In this document: piece by piece, positions 25,501 to 40,500 of the stretch
How the letters are laid out: each line of letters begins with the position of its first letter
Position numbering within the stretch: the first letter of the stretch is position 1
DNA from: Lytechinus variegatus
Taxonomy: Eukaryota > Echinodermata > Echinoidea > Temnopleuroida > Toxopneustidae
DNA length: 64,000 nt
Assembly (NCBI RefSeq): GCF_018143015.1
Contig: NC_054751.1
Location: forward strand, 22,148,425 to 22,212,424
Direction: 5' to 3'
Program-made: the position numbers and the translations under genes
Notes under the pieces: model-generated
What the model saw: only the letters and a program-made list of their open reading frames with translations
Told to the model about the DNA's origin: nothing
Database searches by the model: none

Positions 25501-28500
25501 CTGCTTGACCCGGCGCATGCACATTTAGGGGGCTCAAATTAACATAATTAAAGGGAATAAAGGGCTATTTAAACCATTTTTCAATTTAAAAAAGTATTTT
25601 TTTCAAGGGGCCCCCAGGGATATCCCGACGGCCTAGCCAGGGTAACCACCTATCCTAACTTGTAGAACTTGATTCGGGCAACAAGATAAACACCTGCTTG
25701 ACCCGGCGCATGCACATTTAGGGGGCTCAAATTAACACAATTAAAGGGAATAAAGGGCTATTTAAACCATTTTTCAATTTAAAAAATATTTTTTTCAAGG
25801 GGCCCCCAGGGATATCCCGACGGCCTAGCCAGGGTTACCACCTATCCAAACTTGTAGAACTTGATTCGGGCAACAAGATAAACACCTGCTTGACCCGGCG
25901 CATGCACATTAAGGGGGCTCAAATTAACAAAATTAAAGGGAATAAAGGGTTATTTAGACCATTTTTTAATTTAAAAAAGTATTTTTTTCAAGGGGCCCCC
26001 AGGGATATCCCGACGGCCTAGCCAGGGTAACCACCTATCCTAACTTGTAGAACTTGATTCGGGCAACAAGATAAACACCTGCTTGACCCGGCGCATGCAC
26101 ATTAAGGGGGCTCAAATTAACAAAATTAAAGGGAATAAAGGGCTATTTAGACCATTTTTTAATTAAAAAAGTATTTTTTTCAAGGGGCACCCAGGGATAT
26201 CCCGACGGCCTAGCCAGGGTAACCACCTATCCTAACTTGTAGAACTTGATTCGGGCAACAAGATAAACACCTGCTTGACCCGGCGCATGCACATTAAGGG
26301 GGCTCAAATTAACAAAATTAAAGGGAATAAAGAGCCATTTAGAGCATTGGGAACTACTGCCCCGACTTCCTCCCTATCTCTTAGTGCCGGCAATGGGAAG
26401 AGTAGAAAAAAAAAGGAAAGGGAGAAAATGAAATAGAAGATATCATTTATTCTACTCTTTTTATTTACTTGTATTAATTATATTTGATTTTTTATACAAA
26501 ATTATGAAAAAACATTAAAAACTTTAAAAGAAAAAAAAATAGAAGAGAGAGAAGGGAAAGGGACTCGGAGAGAGAGCAAAGAAAAGGAGGGGGGAATAGA
26601 TAGAAAAATAGGGAGAACGGAGAGGTCATATTGTATGAACAGGATATTTTAGGATTGTGCCCCGAGCAACTTTGAGATTGTTTTAGACATGGTGTGCAGA
26701 AAATGAACATCATATATCTTTCATCTTCCTTTCCTTTCTTTCCTTTTGTCATTTCTTTTTTGTTCCCAGTTTCAGAACTTTTTAGGGGACTTGGGGCAGT
26801 GTTATCGGATGGGGTCCGGAACAATAATGGCACAAGGGTTTTTATCCTATAAGGAGGCAAAATAACATTCTCGGTGGGGGGGGGGGTGACACACAATTTT
26901 TTTAAATCGAGCGAGAAGTGCGAGCTAATTTCATTTCAAAATAATAGTGTCCCTCCTGACTTGAAAAGCGACCTGTTAAGGACTAGCTGTTTGCATTAAT
27001 TGGGTCATGAAGATGACCCCTCCATTCTTCTTATGATATATAATTGCGTTGATTCAATTATATCTAATGATATTGATTATATTGATTTAATTTGACATGT
27101 ATGTTAATTTATATTTAGATTACTTTCAAATATGTATTTTTTTTCTTCCAATATTGAATTTTGTTCATGCTATTGTTTATTTAAATTGAATCAATCTATT
27201 TTGTACTTATTTGTATCATTTTGAAGAATGAAAATAAATTTGAATTGAATTGAATTGAATATCTCACCAAATAAATAGTGTGAGCGCGAAGGGATGATAC
27301 CTGGACGTTCTAAGCACTTTTTGTCATCATGAACTGAATGGGTATCTAATTCGCTGAAAATATTTCAGTTATGAAAATTGTGGACACGCAGGATATGTAT
27401 CTCGCTAAAACAAATAACGAAAACTCTAATGACATTGGATTTTTAAGACCAATGTAAATAGATAATTTACTTATTTCAATTATTAGTTACTGCGGGCGCG
27501 TAGCGCGAGCGACATCGTGAATTTTATATAATGACCTGAGAGATTTATGTTAGTGACCACAATTGTCGGGAGCTAAATGCTAACGGTGAATGGATGAGAA
27601 AATTTTCAAAATTTTAAGAACAAAAAAAAAGTTTTGGAGAATTATGACAATGTTTACTAAACATTTTTTTCTTCAAAATTTCGGGGGGGGGGGGGGGGGC
27701 AACTCACTGGGCCTCATCCTTTGGTGCCACCACTGGTCTGGGGCGGAGCCCCCGGAACCTCGTGATATTTTAAAACTTTGCAGATGGCCAACATTTTTTT
27801 ATCATATCGCGGGTATATACACCACATATTATATTAAAGGGATGGTCCGGGCTGAAAGTATGTATAGCTTAATAAATAGAGTAAAATTCAATTAGCAAAA
27901 TGCCAAAAATTTCATCAAAATCGAATAACAAAGAAGTTTAAATTTTAGCAATGTTTTGTGAAAACAGTATGGTCATGAATATTCATTAGGTGGGCTGATG
28001 ATGTCACATCTCCACTTGTTCTTTTGTATTTTACTATATGAAATTAGGTCTATTCAAATTTTTTCCTCCAAGAGCTACAAAAATTGGATTGTCCATTGAT
28101 TTATTGCATTTGATATTATTTTATTGCTGCAACTTATTTCACTATAAGGGAGACATTATTCACACAAGTATGAAATAAGGGGGAAAAAATTATGTATTAA
28201 CACGTTAAGAAAAATGAAAGTTGAGATGTAACATCCACAGCCCATCTAATAAATATTCATGATGATTGTTTTCACAAAATATTGCTAAACTTTAAACTTG
28301 TTTGTTTGTTTTATTTCATAACAATATACATAAGAGATACATACAATAACGGAGGATCACCCAATTCAGCTGTATTTGCAAAATACTGCTGTTCTTCCTT
28401 GGGGTCCTACATTTACCAAACAAAGTAATATACACCATTAAAAATACTAAAAGAAAAAATTTCCAAGTAAAATACATTGACAGAAAAGTGTTCAAAAAAA

Positions 28501-31500
28501 CTGCTCAATCTAAATAATCATAATAGAGTATGAAAGGAACTTAAAGTTGGTACATTATGAATTTCATTGGGCAATTGATTATAAATTGATATCCCCGATA
28601 GAAAAATGTCCTTTTACAATTGTTAGAATTTGGCTTGGGTAAATTAATAACAAATACTTTAGTATTTGTTATCCGATTTTAATGAAATTTTTGGCATTTT
28701 GCTCAGTGAATACCACTCTATGTATCAAAATATAAATATTTTCAGCCCGGACCATCCCTTTAAGTTCAAAGCAGTTCAGTGCGGATAATAAACGAAATAT
28801 ATTAAAGCAGCAAAACATAGCAAAAGTGGAAAATTTGTATAAGTCACCAGCGAGCGAAGCGAGCTAGAAAATCTTGGCCTTTTAAAAAGATTTTAAATAT
28901 AAATTCAAATTATGTGATGGTCGCATTGGGAATTTAGCCAATCAATCAATCAATAATTAGTCACGCGATATCGTATAAAAGAGACATGTTAATTCATAAT
29001 ACAATTATTTTTTAGGGGTATAACTCCGTCCTTGTTGATTAATTGAATTGAAGGCTACACGTGCAATAGAAAATGTCTCCTGAGAATTATTTGAAGATTA
29101 GAGGAACGTTAAACTCATATTTTATATTTCAACAAGACGTTTTGTATCGACATACGGCCCCATATTTTCTCGGTATGCCTATATTCTGCAAGAGCATGCA
29201 GATATGCCGATCTACAAGAGAAGGTTAAAGATATTCGTTCGACCCAACCCATTCTCATTTTTCTTACTTTGTAATCTGATTACAAAAAAGTAAGTATGTA
29301 TAATGATAAGACTGATTCGAGAAAAAAAATATGGGTAACAACTGAACAAACTTTGTGCAAATAAAACAAAATACATGTATCACTCGGTTTTCGGAACTAT
29401 GTTAGTGGCGGAGGAATTAGGACTGAGTGTCATTAATGAAAAAATCTGCTGATGAGATGCTTTATCGAGTTACCCCTAAATGTGCATGCGCCGGGTCAAG
29501 CAGGTGTTTATCTTGTTGCCCGAATCAAGTTCTACAAGTTAGAATAGGTGGTTACCCTGTCTAGGCCGTCGGGATATCCCTGGGGCCCCTTGAAAAAAAT
29601 ACTTTTTTTAATTAAAAAATGGTCTAAATAGCCCTTTATTCCCTTTAATTTTCTTAATTTGAGCCCCCTAAATGTGCATGCGCCGGGTCAAGCAGGTGTT
29701 TATCTTGTTGCCCGAATCAAGTTCTACAAGTTAGGATAGGTGGTTACCTTGGGTAGGCCGTCGGGATATCCCTGGGGGCCCCTTGAAAAAAATACTTTTT
29801 TTAATTAAAAAATGGTCTTAATAGCCCTTTATTCCCTTTAATTTTGTTAATTTGAGCCCCCTAAATGTGCATGCGCCGGGTCAAGCAGGTGTTTATCTTG
29901 TTGCCCGAATCAAGTTCTACAAGTTAGGATAGGTGGTTACCCTGGCTAGGCCGTCGGGATATCCCTGGGGGCCCCTTGAAAAAAATACTTTTTTAAATTG
30001 AAAAATGGTTTAAATAGCCCTTTATTCCCTTTAATTATGTTAATTTGAGCCCCCTAAATGTGCATGCGCCGGGTCAAGCAGGTGTTTATCTTGTTGCCCG
30101 AATCAAGTTCTACAAGTTAGAATAGGTGGTTACCCTGGCTAGGCCGTCGGGATATCCCTGGGGGCCCCTTGAAAAAAATACTTTTTTAAATTGAAAAATG
30201 GTTTAAATAGCCCTTTATTCCCTTTAATTATGTTAATTTGAGCCCCCTAAATGTGCATGCGCCGGGTCAAGCAGGTGTTTATCTTGTTGCCCGAATCAAG
30301 TTCTACAAGTTAGAATAGGTGGTTACCCTGGCTAGGCCGTCGGGATATCCCTGGGGGCCCCTTGAAAAAAATACTTTTTTTAATTAAAAAATGGTCTAAA
30401 TAGCCCTTTATTCCCTTTAATTTTCTTAATTTGAGCCCCCTAAATGTGCATGCGCCGGGTCAAGCAGGTGTTTATCTTGTTGCCCGAATCAAGTTCTACA
30501 AGTTAGGATAGGTGGTTACCTTGGCTAGGCCGTCGGGATATCCCTGGGGCCCCTTGAAAAAAATACTTTTTTTAATTAAAAAATGGTCTTAATAGCCCTT
30601 TATTCCCTTTAATTATGTTAATTTGAGCCCCCTAAATGTGCATGCGCCGGGTCAAGCAGGTGTTTATCTTGTTGCCCGAATCAAGTTCCAGAAGTTAGGA
30701 TAGGTGGTTACCCTGGCTAGGCCGTCGGGATATCCCTGGGGGCCCCTTGAAAAAAATACTTTTTTAAATTGAAAAATGGTTTAAATAGCCCTTTATTCCC
30801 TTTAATTATGTTAATTTGAGCCCCCTAAATGTGCATGCGCCGGGTCAAGCAGGTGTTTATCTTGTTGCCCGAATCAAGTTCTACAAGTTAGAATAGGTGG
30901 TTACCCTGTCTAGGCCGTCGGGATATCCCTGGGGGCCCCTTGAAAAAAATACTTTTTTTAATTAAAAAATGGTCTAAATAGCCCTTTATTCCCTTTAATT
31001 TTCTTAATTTGAGCCCCCTAAATGTGCATGCGCCGGGTCAAGCAGGTGTTTATCTTGTTGCCCGAATCAAGTTCTACAAGTTAGGATAGGTGGTTACCTT
31101 GGGTAGGCCGTCGGGATATCCCTGGGGCCCCTTGAAAAAAATACTTTTTTTAATTAAAAAATGGTCTTAATAGCCCTTTATTCCCTTTAATTTTGTTAAT
31201 TTGAGCCCCCTAAATGTGCATGCGCCGGGTCAAGCAGGTGTTTATCTTGTTGCCCGAATCAAGTTCTACAAGTTAGGATAGGTGGTTACCCTGGCTAGGC
31301 CGTCGGGATATCCCTGGGGGCCCCTTGAAAAAAATACTTTTTTAAATTGAAAAATGGTTTAAATAGCCCTTTATTCCCTTTAATTATGTTAATTTGAGCC
31401 CCCTAAATGTGCATGCGCCGGGTCAAGCAGGTGTTTATCTTGTTGCCCGAATCAAGTTCTACAAGTTAAAATAGGTGGTTACCCTGGCTAGGCCGTCGGG

Positions 31501-34500
31501 ATATCCCTGGGGGCCCCTTGAAAAAAATACTTTTTTAAATTGAAAAATGGTTTAAATAGCCCTTTATTCCCTTTAATTATGTTAATTTGAGCCCCCTAAA
31601 TGTGCATGCGCCGGGTCAAGCAGGTGTTTATCTTGTTGCCCGAATCAAGTTCTACAAGTTAGAATAGGTGGTTACCCTGGCTAGGCCGTCGGAATATCCC
31701 TGGGGGCCCCTTGAAAAAAATACTTTTTTTAATTAAAAAATGGTCTAAATAGCCCTTTATTCCCTTTAATTTTCTTAATTTGAGCCCCCTAAATGTGCAT
31801 GCGCCGGGTCAAGCAGGTGTTTATCTTGTTGCCCGAATCGAGTTCTCCAAGTTAGGATAGGTGGTTACCTTGGCTAGGCCGTCGGGATATCCCTGGGGGC
31901 CCCTTGAAAAAAATACTTTTTTTAATTAAAAAATGGTCTTAATAGCCCTTTATTCCCTTTAATTATGTTAATTTGAGCCCCCTAAAGGTGCATGCGCCGG
32001 GTCAAGCAGGTGTTTATCTTGTTGCCCGAATCAAGTTCTACAAGTTAGAATAGGTGGTTACCCTGTCTAGGCCGTCGGGATATCCCTGGGGGCCCCTTGA
32101 AAAAAATACTTTTTTTAATTAAAAAATGGTCTAAATAGCCCTTTATTCCCTTTAATTTTCTTAATTTGAGCCCCCTAAATGTGCATGCGCCGGGTCAAGC
32201 AGGTGTTTATCTTGTTGCCCGAATCAAGTTCTACAAGTTAGAATAGGTGGTTACCCTGGCTAGGCCGTCGGGATATCCCTGGGGCCCCTTGAAAAAAATA
32301 CTTTTTTAAATTGAAAAATGGTTTAAATAGCCCTTTATTCCCTTTAATTATGTTAATTTGAGCCCCCTAAATGTGCATGCGCCGGGTCAAGCAGGTGTTT
32401 ATCTTGTTGCCCGAATCAAGTTCTACAAGTTAGAATAGGTGGTTACCCTGGCTAGGCCGTCGGGATATCCCTGGGGGCCCCTTGAAAAAAATACTTTTTT
32501 AAATTGAAAAATGGTTTAAATAGCCCTTTATTCCCTTTAATTATGTTAATTTGAGCCCCCTAAATGTGCATGCGCCGGGTCAAGCAGGTGTTTATCTTGT
32601 TGCCCGAATCAAGTTCTACAAGTTAGAATAGGTGGTTACCCTGTCTAGGCCGTCGGGATATCCCTGGGGGCCCCTTGAAAAAAATACTTTTTTTAATTAA
32701 AAAATGGTCTAAATAGCCCTTTATTCCCTTTAATTTTCTTAATTTGAGCCCCCTAAATGTGCATGCGCCGGGTCAAGCAGGTGTTTATCTTGTTGCCCGA
32801 ATCAAGTTCTACAAGTTAGGATAGGTGGTTACCTTGGGTAGGCCGTCGGGATATCCCTGGGGGCCCCTTGAAAAAAATACTTTTTTTAATTAAAAAATGG
32901 TCTTAATAGCCCTTTATTCCCTTTAATTTTGTTAATTTGAGCCCCCTAAATGTGCATGCGCCGGGTCAAGCAGGTGTTTATCTTGTTGCCCGAATCAAGT
33001 TCTACAAGTTAGGATAGGTGGTTACCCTGGCTAGGCCGTCGGGATATCCCTGGGGGCCCCTTGAAAAAAATACTTTTTTAAATTGAAAAATGGTTTAAAT
33101 AGCCCTTTATTCCCTTTAATTATGTTAATTTGAGCCCCCTAAATGTGCATGCGCCGGGTCAAGCAGGTGTTTATCTTGTTGCCCGAATCAAGTTCTACAA
33201 GTTAAAATAGGTGGTTACCCTGGCTAGGCCGTCGGGATATCCCTGGGGCCCCTTGAAAAAAATACTTTTTTAAATTGAAAAATGGTTTAAATAGCCCTTT
33301 ATTCCCTTTAATTATGTTAATTAGAGCCCCCTAAATGTGCATGCGCCGGGTCAAGCAGGTGTTTATCTTGTTGCCCGAATCGAGTTCTCCAAGTTAGGAT
33401 AGGTGGTTACCTTGGCTAGGCCGTCGGGATATCCCTGGGGGCCCCTTGAAAAAAATACTTTTTTTAATTAAAAAATGGTCTTAATAGCCCTTTATTCCCT
33501 TTAATTATGTTAATTTGAGCCCCCTAAATGTGCATGCGCCGGGTCAAGCAGGTGTTTATCTTGTTGCCCGAATCGAGTTCTCCAAGTTAGGATAGGTGGT
33601 TACCTTGGCTAGGCCGTCGGGATATCCCTGGGGGCCCCTTGAAAAAAATACTTTTTTTAATTAAAAAATGGTCTTAATAGCCCTTTATTCCCTTTAATTT
33701 TGTTAATTTGAGCCCCCTAAATGTGCATGCGCCGGGTCAAGCAGGTGTTTATCTTGTTGCCCGAATCAAGTTCTACAAGTTAGGATAGGTGGTTACCCTG
33801 GCTAGGCCGTCGGGATATCCCTGGGGCCCCTTGAAAAAAATACTTTTTTAAATTGAAAAATGGTTTAAATAGCCCTTTATTCCCTTTAATTATGTTAATT
33901 TGAGCCCCCTAAATGTGCATGCGCCGGGTCAAGCAGGTGTTTATCTTGTTGCCCGAATCAAGTTCTACAAGTTAGAATAGGTGGTTACCCTGGCTAGGCC
34001 GTCGGGATATCCCTGGGGGCCCCTTGAAAAAAATACTTTTTTAAATTGAAAAATGGTTTAAATAGCCCTTTATTCCCTTTAATTATGTTAATTTGAGCCC
34101 CCTAAATGTGCATGCGCCGGGTCAAGCAGGTGTTTATCTTGTTGCCCGAATCAAGTTCTACAAGTTAGAATAGGTGGTTACCCTGGCTAGGCCGTCGGGA
34201 TATCCCTGGGGGCCCCTTGAAAAAAATACTTTTTTTAATTAAAAAATGGTCTAAATAGCCCTTTATTCCCTTTAATTTTCTTAATTTGAGCCCCCTTAAT
34301 GTGCATGCGCCGGGTCAAGCAGGTGTTTATCTTGTTGCCCGAATCGAGTTCTCCAAGTTAGGATAGGTGGTTACCTTGGCTAGGCCGTCGGGATATCCCT
34401 GGGGGCCCCTTGAAAAAAATACTTTTTTTAATTAAAAAATGGTCTAAATAGCCCTTTATTCCCTTTAATTTTGTTAATTTGAGCCCCCTAAATGTGCATG

Positions 34501-37500
34501 CGCCGGGTCAAGCAGGTGTTTATCTTGTTGCCCGAATCAAGTTCTACAAGTTAGGATAGGTGGTTACCCTGGCTAGGCCGTCGGGATATCCCTGGGGGCC
34601 CCTTGAAAAAAATACTTTTTTAAATTGAAAAATGGTTTAAATAGCCCTTTATTCCCTTTAATTGTGTTAATTTGAGCCCCCTAAATGTGCATGCGCCGGG
34701 TCAAGCAGGTGTTTATCTTGTTGCCCGAATCAAGTTCTACAAGTTAGAATAGGTGGTTACCCTGTCTAGGCCGTCGGGATATCCCTGGGGCCCCTTGAAA
34801 AAAATACTTTTTTTAATAAAAAAATGGTCTAAATAGCCCTTTATTCCCTTTAATTTTCTTAATTTGAGCCCCCTAAATGTGCATGCGCCGGGTCAAGCAG
34901 GTGTTTATCTTGTTGCCCGAATCAAGTTCTATAAGTTAGGATAGGTGGTTACCTTGGCTAGGCCGTCGGGATATCCCTGGGGGCCCCTTGAAAAAAATAC
35001 TTTTTTTAATTAAAAAATGGTCTTAATAGCCCTTTATTCCCTTTAATTTTGTTAATTTGAGCCCCCTAAATGTGCATGCGCCGGGTCAAGCAGGTGTTTA
35101 TCTTGTTGCCCGAATCAAGTTCTACAAGTTAGGATAGGTGGTTACCCTGGCTAGGCCGTCGGGATATCCCTGGGGGCCCCTTGAAAAAAATACTTTTTTA
35201 AATTGAAAAATGGTTTAAATAGCCCTTTATTCCCTTTAATTATGTTAATTTGAGCCCCCTAAATGTGCATGCGCCGGGTCAAGCAGGTGTTTATCTTGTT
35301 GCCCGAATCAAGTTCTACAAGTTAGAATAGGTGGTTACCCTGGCTAGGCCGTCGGGATATCCCTGGGGGCCCCTTGAAAAAAATACTTTTTTAAATTGAA
35401 AAATGGTTTAAATAGCCCTTTATTCCCTTTAATTATGTTAATTTGAGCCCCCTAAATGTGCATGCACCGGGTCAAGCAGGTGTTTATCTTGTTGCCCGAA
35501 TCAAGTTCTACAAGTTAGAATAGGTGGTTACCCTGGCTAGGCCGTCGGGATATCCCTGGGGCCCCTTGAAAAAAATACTTTTTTTAATTAAAAAATGGTC
35601 TAAATAGCCCTTTATTCCCTTTAATTTTCTTAATTTGAGCCCCCTAAATGTGCATGCGCCGGGTCAAGCAGGTGTTTATCTTGTTGCCCGAATCAAGTTC
35701 TACAAGTTAGGATAGGTGGTTACCTTGGCTAGGCCGTCGGGATATCCCTGGGGCCCCTTGAAAAAAATACTTTTTTTAATTAAAAAATGGTCTTAATAGC
35801 CCTTTATTCCCTTTAATTTTGTTAATTTGAGCCCCCTAAATGTGCATGCGCCGGGTCAAGCAGGTGTTTATCTTGTTGCCCGAATCAAGTTCCAGAAGTT
35901 AGGATAGGTGGTTACCCTGGCTAGGCCGTCGGGATATCCCTGGGGGCCCCTTGAAAAAAATACTTTTTTAAATTGAAAAATGGTTTAAATAGCCCTTTAT
36001 TCCCTTTAATTATGTTAATTTGAGCCCCCTAAATGTGCATGCGCCGGGTCAAGCAGGTGTTTATCTTGTTGCCCGAATCAAGTTCTACAAGTTAGAATAG
36101 GTGGTTACCCTGTCTAGGCCGTCGGGATATCCCTGGGGGCCCCTTGAAAAAAATACTTTTTTTAATTAAAAAATGGTCTAAATAGCCCTTTATTCCCTTT
36201 AATTTTCTTAATTTGAGCCCCCTAAATGTGCATGCGCCGGGTCAAGCAGGTGTTTATCTTGTTGCCCGAATCAAGTTCTACAAGTTAGGATAGGTGGTTA
36301 CCTTGGGTAGGCCGTCGGGATATCCCTGGGGGCCCCTTGAAAAAAATACTTTTTTTAATTAAAAAATGGTCTTAATAGCCCTTTATTCCCTTTAATTTTG
36401 TTAATTTGAGCCCCCTAAATGTGCATGCGCCGGGTCAAGCAGGTGTTTATCTTGTTGCCCGAATCAAGTTCTACAAGTTAGGATAGGTGGTTACCCTGGC
36501 TAGGCCGTCGGGATATCCCTGGGGGCCCCTTGAAAAAAATACTTTTTTAAATTGAAAAATGGTTTAAATAGCCCTTTATTCCCTTTAATTATGTTAATTT
36601 GAGCCCCCTAAATGTGCATGCGCCGGGTCAAGCAGGTGTTTATCTTGTTGCCCGAATCAAGTTCTACAAGTTAGAATAGGTGGTTACCCTGGCTAGGCCG
36701 TCGGGATATCCCTGGGGGCCCCTTGAAAAAAATACTTTTTTAAATTGAAAAATGGTTTAAATAGCCCTTTATTCCCTTTAATTATGTTAATTTGAGCCCC
36801 CTAAATGTGCATGCGCCGGGTCAAGCAGGTGTTTATCTTGTTGCCCGAATCAAGTTCTACAAGTTAGAATAGGTGGTTACCCTGGCTAGGCCGTCGGGAT
36901 ATCCCTGGGGGCCCCTTGAAAAAAATACTTTTTTTAATTAAAAAATGGTCTAAATAGCCCTTTATTCCCTTTAATTTTCTTAATTTGAGCCCCCTTAATG
37001 TGCATGCGCCGGGTCAAGCAGGTGTTTATCTTGTTGCCCGAATCGAGTTCTCCAAGTTAGGATAGGTGGTTACCTTGGCTAGGCCGTCGGGATATCCCTG
37101 GGGGCCCCTTGAAAAAAATACTTTTTTTAATTAAAAAATGGTCTAAATAGCCCTTTATTCCCTTTAATTTTGTTAATTTGAGCCCCCTTAATGTGCATGC
37201 GCCGGGTCAAGCAGGTGTTTATCTTGTTGCCCGAATCAAGTTCTACAAGTTAGAATAGGTGGTTACCCTGGCTAGGCCGTCGGGATATCCCTGGGGGCCC
37301 CTTGAAAAAAATACTTTTTTTAATTAAAAAATGGTCTAAATAGCCCTTTATTCCCTTTAATTTTGTTAATTTGAGCCCCCTAAATGTGCATGCGCCGGGT
37401 CAAGCAGGTGTTTATCTTGTTGCCCGAATCGAGTTCTCCAAGTTAGGATAGGTGGTTACCTTGGCTAGGCCGTCGGGATATCCCTGGGGGCCCCTTGAAA

Positions 37501-40500
37501 AAAATACTTTTTTTAATTAAAAAATGGTCTAAATAGCCCTTTATTCCCTTTAATTTTGTTAATTTGAGCCCCTAAATGTGCATGCGCCGGGTCAAGCAGG
37601 TGTTTATCTTGTTGCCCGAATCAAGTTCTACAAGTTAGGATAGGTGGTTACCCTGGCTAGGCCGTCGGGATATCCCTGGGGGCCCCTTGAAAAAAATACT
37701 TTTTTAAATTGAAAAATGGTTTAAATAGCCCTTTATTCCCTTTAATTGTGTTAATTTGAGCCCCCTAAATGTGCATGCGCCGGGTCAAGCAGGTGTTTAT
37801 CTTGTTGCCCGAATCAAGTTCTACAAGTTAGAATAGGTGGTTACCCTGTCTAGGCCGTCGGGATATCCCTGGGGCCCCTTGAAAAAAATACTTTTTTTAA
37901 TTAAAAAATGGTCTAAATAGCCCTTTATTCCCTTTAATTTTCTTAATTTGAGCCCCCTAAATGTGCATGCGCCGGGTCAAGCAGGTGTTTATCTTGTTGC
38001 CCGAATCAAGTTCTATAAGTTAGGATAGGTGGTTACCTTGGCTAGGCCGTCGGGATATCCCTGGGGGCCCCTTGAAAAAAATACTTTTTTTAATTAAAAA
38101 ATGGTCTTAATAGCCCTTTATTCCCTTTAATTTTGTTAATTTGAGCCCCCTAAATGTGCATGCCCGGGTCAAGCAGGTGTTTATCTTGTTGCCCGAATCA
38201 AGTTCTACAAGTTAGGATAGGTGGTTACCCTGGCTAGGCCGTCGGGATATCCCTGGGGGCCCCTTGAAAAAAATACTTTTTTAAATTGAAAAATGGTTTA
38301 AATAGCCCTTTATTCCCTTTAATTATGTTAATTTGAGCCCCCTAAATGTGCATGCGCCGGGTCAAGCAGGTGTTTATCTTGTTGCCCGAATCAAGTTCTA
38401 CAAGTTAGAATAGGTGGTTACCCTGGCTAGGCCGTCGGGATATCCCTGGGGGCCCCTTGAAAAAAATACTTTTTTAAATTGAAAAATGGTTTAAATAGCC
38501 CTTTATTCCCTTTAATTATGTTAATTTGAGCCCCCTAAATGTGCATGCGCCGGGTCAAGCAGGTGTTTATCTTGTTGCCCGAATCAAGTTCTACAAGTTA
38601 GAATAGGTGGTTACCCTGGCTAGGCCGTCGGGATATCCCTGGGGGCCCCTTGAAAAAAATACTTTTTTTAATTAAAAAATGGTCTAAATAGCCCTTTATT
38701 CCCTTTAATTTTGTTAATTTGAGCCCCCTAAATGTGCATGCGCCGGGTCAAGCAGGTGTTTATCTTGTTGCCCGAATCGAGTTCTACAAGTTAGGATAGG
38801 TGGTTACCTTGGCTAGGCCGTCGGGATATCCCTGGGGGCCCCTTGAAAAAAATACTTTTTTTAATTAAAAAATGGTCTAAATAGCCCTTTATTCCCTTTA
38901 ATTTTGTTAATTTGAGCCCCCTTAATGTGCATGCGCCGGGTCAAGCAGGTGTTTATCTTGTTGCCCGAATCAAGTTCCAGAAGTTAGGATAGGTGGTTAC
39001 CCTGGCTAGGCCGTCGGGATATCCCTGGGGGCCCCTTGAAAAAAATACTTTTTTAAATTGAAAAATGGTTTAAATAGCCCTTTATTCCCTTTAATTATGT
39101 TAATTTGAGCCCCCTAAATGTGCATGCGCCGGGTCAAGCAGGTGTTTATCTTGTTGCCCGAATCAAGTTCTACAAGTTAGAATAGGTGGTTACCCTGTCT
39201 AGGCCGTCGGGATATCCCTGGGGGCCCCTTGAAAAAAATACTTTTTTTAATTAAAAAATGGTCTAAATAGCCCTTTATTCCCTTTAATTTTCTTAATTTG
39301 AGCCCCCTAAATGTGCATGCGCCGGGTCAAGCAGGTGTTTATCTTGTTGCCCGAATCAAGTTCTACAAGTTAGGATAGGTGGTTACCTTGGGTAGGCCGT
39401 CGGGATATCCCTGGGGGCCCCTTGAAAAAAATACTTTTTTTAATTAAAAAATGGTCTTAATAGCCCTTTATTCCCTTTAATTTAATTAATTTGAGCCCCC
39501 TAAATGTGCATGCGCCGGGTCAAGCAGGTGTTTATCTTGTTGCCCGAATCAAGTTCTACAAGTTAGGATAGGTGGTTACCCTGGCTAGGCCGTCGGGATA
39601 TCCCTGGGGGCCCCTTGAAAAAAATACTTTTTTAAATTGAAAAATGGTTTAAATAGCCCTTTATTCCCTTTAATTATGTTAATTTGAGCCCCCTAAATGT
39701 GCATGCGCCGGGTCAAGCAGGTGTTTATCTTGTTGCCCGAATCAAGTTCTACAAGTTAAAATAGGTGGTTACCCTGGCTAGGCCGTCGGGATATCCCTGG
39801 GGGCCCCTTGAAAAAAATACTTTTTTAAATTGAAAAATGGTTTAAATAGCCCTTTATTCCCTTTAATTATGTTAATTTGAGCCCCCTAAATGTGCATGCG
39901 CCGGGTCAAGCAGGTGTTTATCTTGTTGCCCGAATCAAGTTCTACAAGTTAGAATAGGTGGTTACCCTGGCTAGGCCGTCGGAATATCCCTGGGGGCCCC
40001 TTGAAAAAAATACTTTTTTTAATTAAAAAATGGTCTAAATAGCCCTTTATTCCCTTTAATTTTCTTAATTTGAGCCCCCTTAATGTGCATGCGCCGGGTC
40101 AAGCAGGTGTTTATCTTGTTGCCCGAATCGAGTTCTACAAGTTAGGATAGGTGGTTACCTTGGCTAGGCCGTCGGGATATCCCTGGGGGCCCCTTGAAAA
40201 AAATACTTTTTTTAATTAAAAAATGGTCTAAATAGCCCTTTATTCCCTTTAATTTTGTTAATTTGAGCCCCCTAAATGTGCATGCGCCGGGTCAAGCAGG
40301 TGTTTATCTTGTTGCCCGAATCAAGTTCTACAAGTTAGGATAGGTGGTTACCCTGGCTAGGCCGTCGGGATATCCCTGGGGGCCCCTTGAAAAAAATACT
40401 TTTTTAAATTGAAAAATGGTTTAAATAGCCCTTTATTCCCTTTAATTATGTTAATTTGAGCCCCCTAAATGTGCATGCGCCGGGTCAAGCAGGTGTTTAT

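Larger units (their letters stand above)
26347..29471. other. Core of the giant element (non-coding, mosaic of older repeats)
   Basis: Not palindromic as a whole. It holds purine-rich DNA (26.39-26.6 kb), poly-G tracts near 26876 and 27683, a LINE-like tail near 27165-27260, a repeat copy shared with 6437-6535, a TTAA-flanked MITE with a nested retroposon end, and several 'gagcgaagcgagc'-like motifs (near 26913, 27281, 27494, 28852). The 134-codon minus ORF at 26492-26896 has low-complexity Pro/Ser/Phe composition, no recognised domain, and is probably spurious. No transposase is seen. Confidence 0.8.

Noticed and set aside
16113-26346. Hammerhead ribozyme in the 193-bp unit
   Set aside because: Some animal satellites encode hammerheads, but I see no CTGATGA core with a matching GAAA and cleavage GTC in the unit on either strand.
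26492-26896. 134-codon minus-strand ORF as a transposase of the giant element
   Set aside because: Its composition follows low-complexity A/G tracts on the opposite strand; no catalytic motif or known domain is visible.
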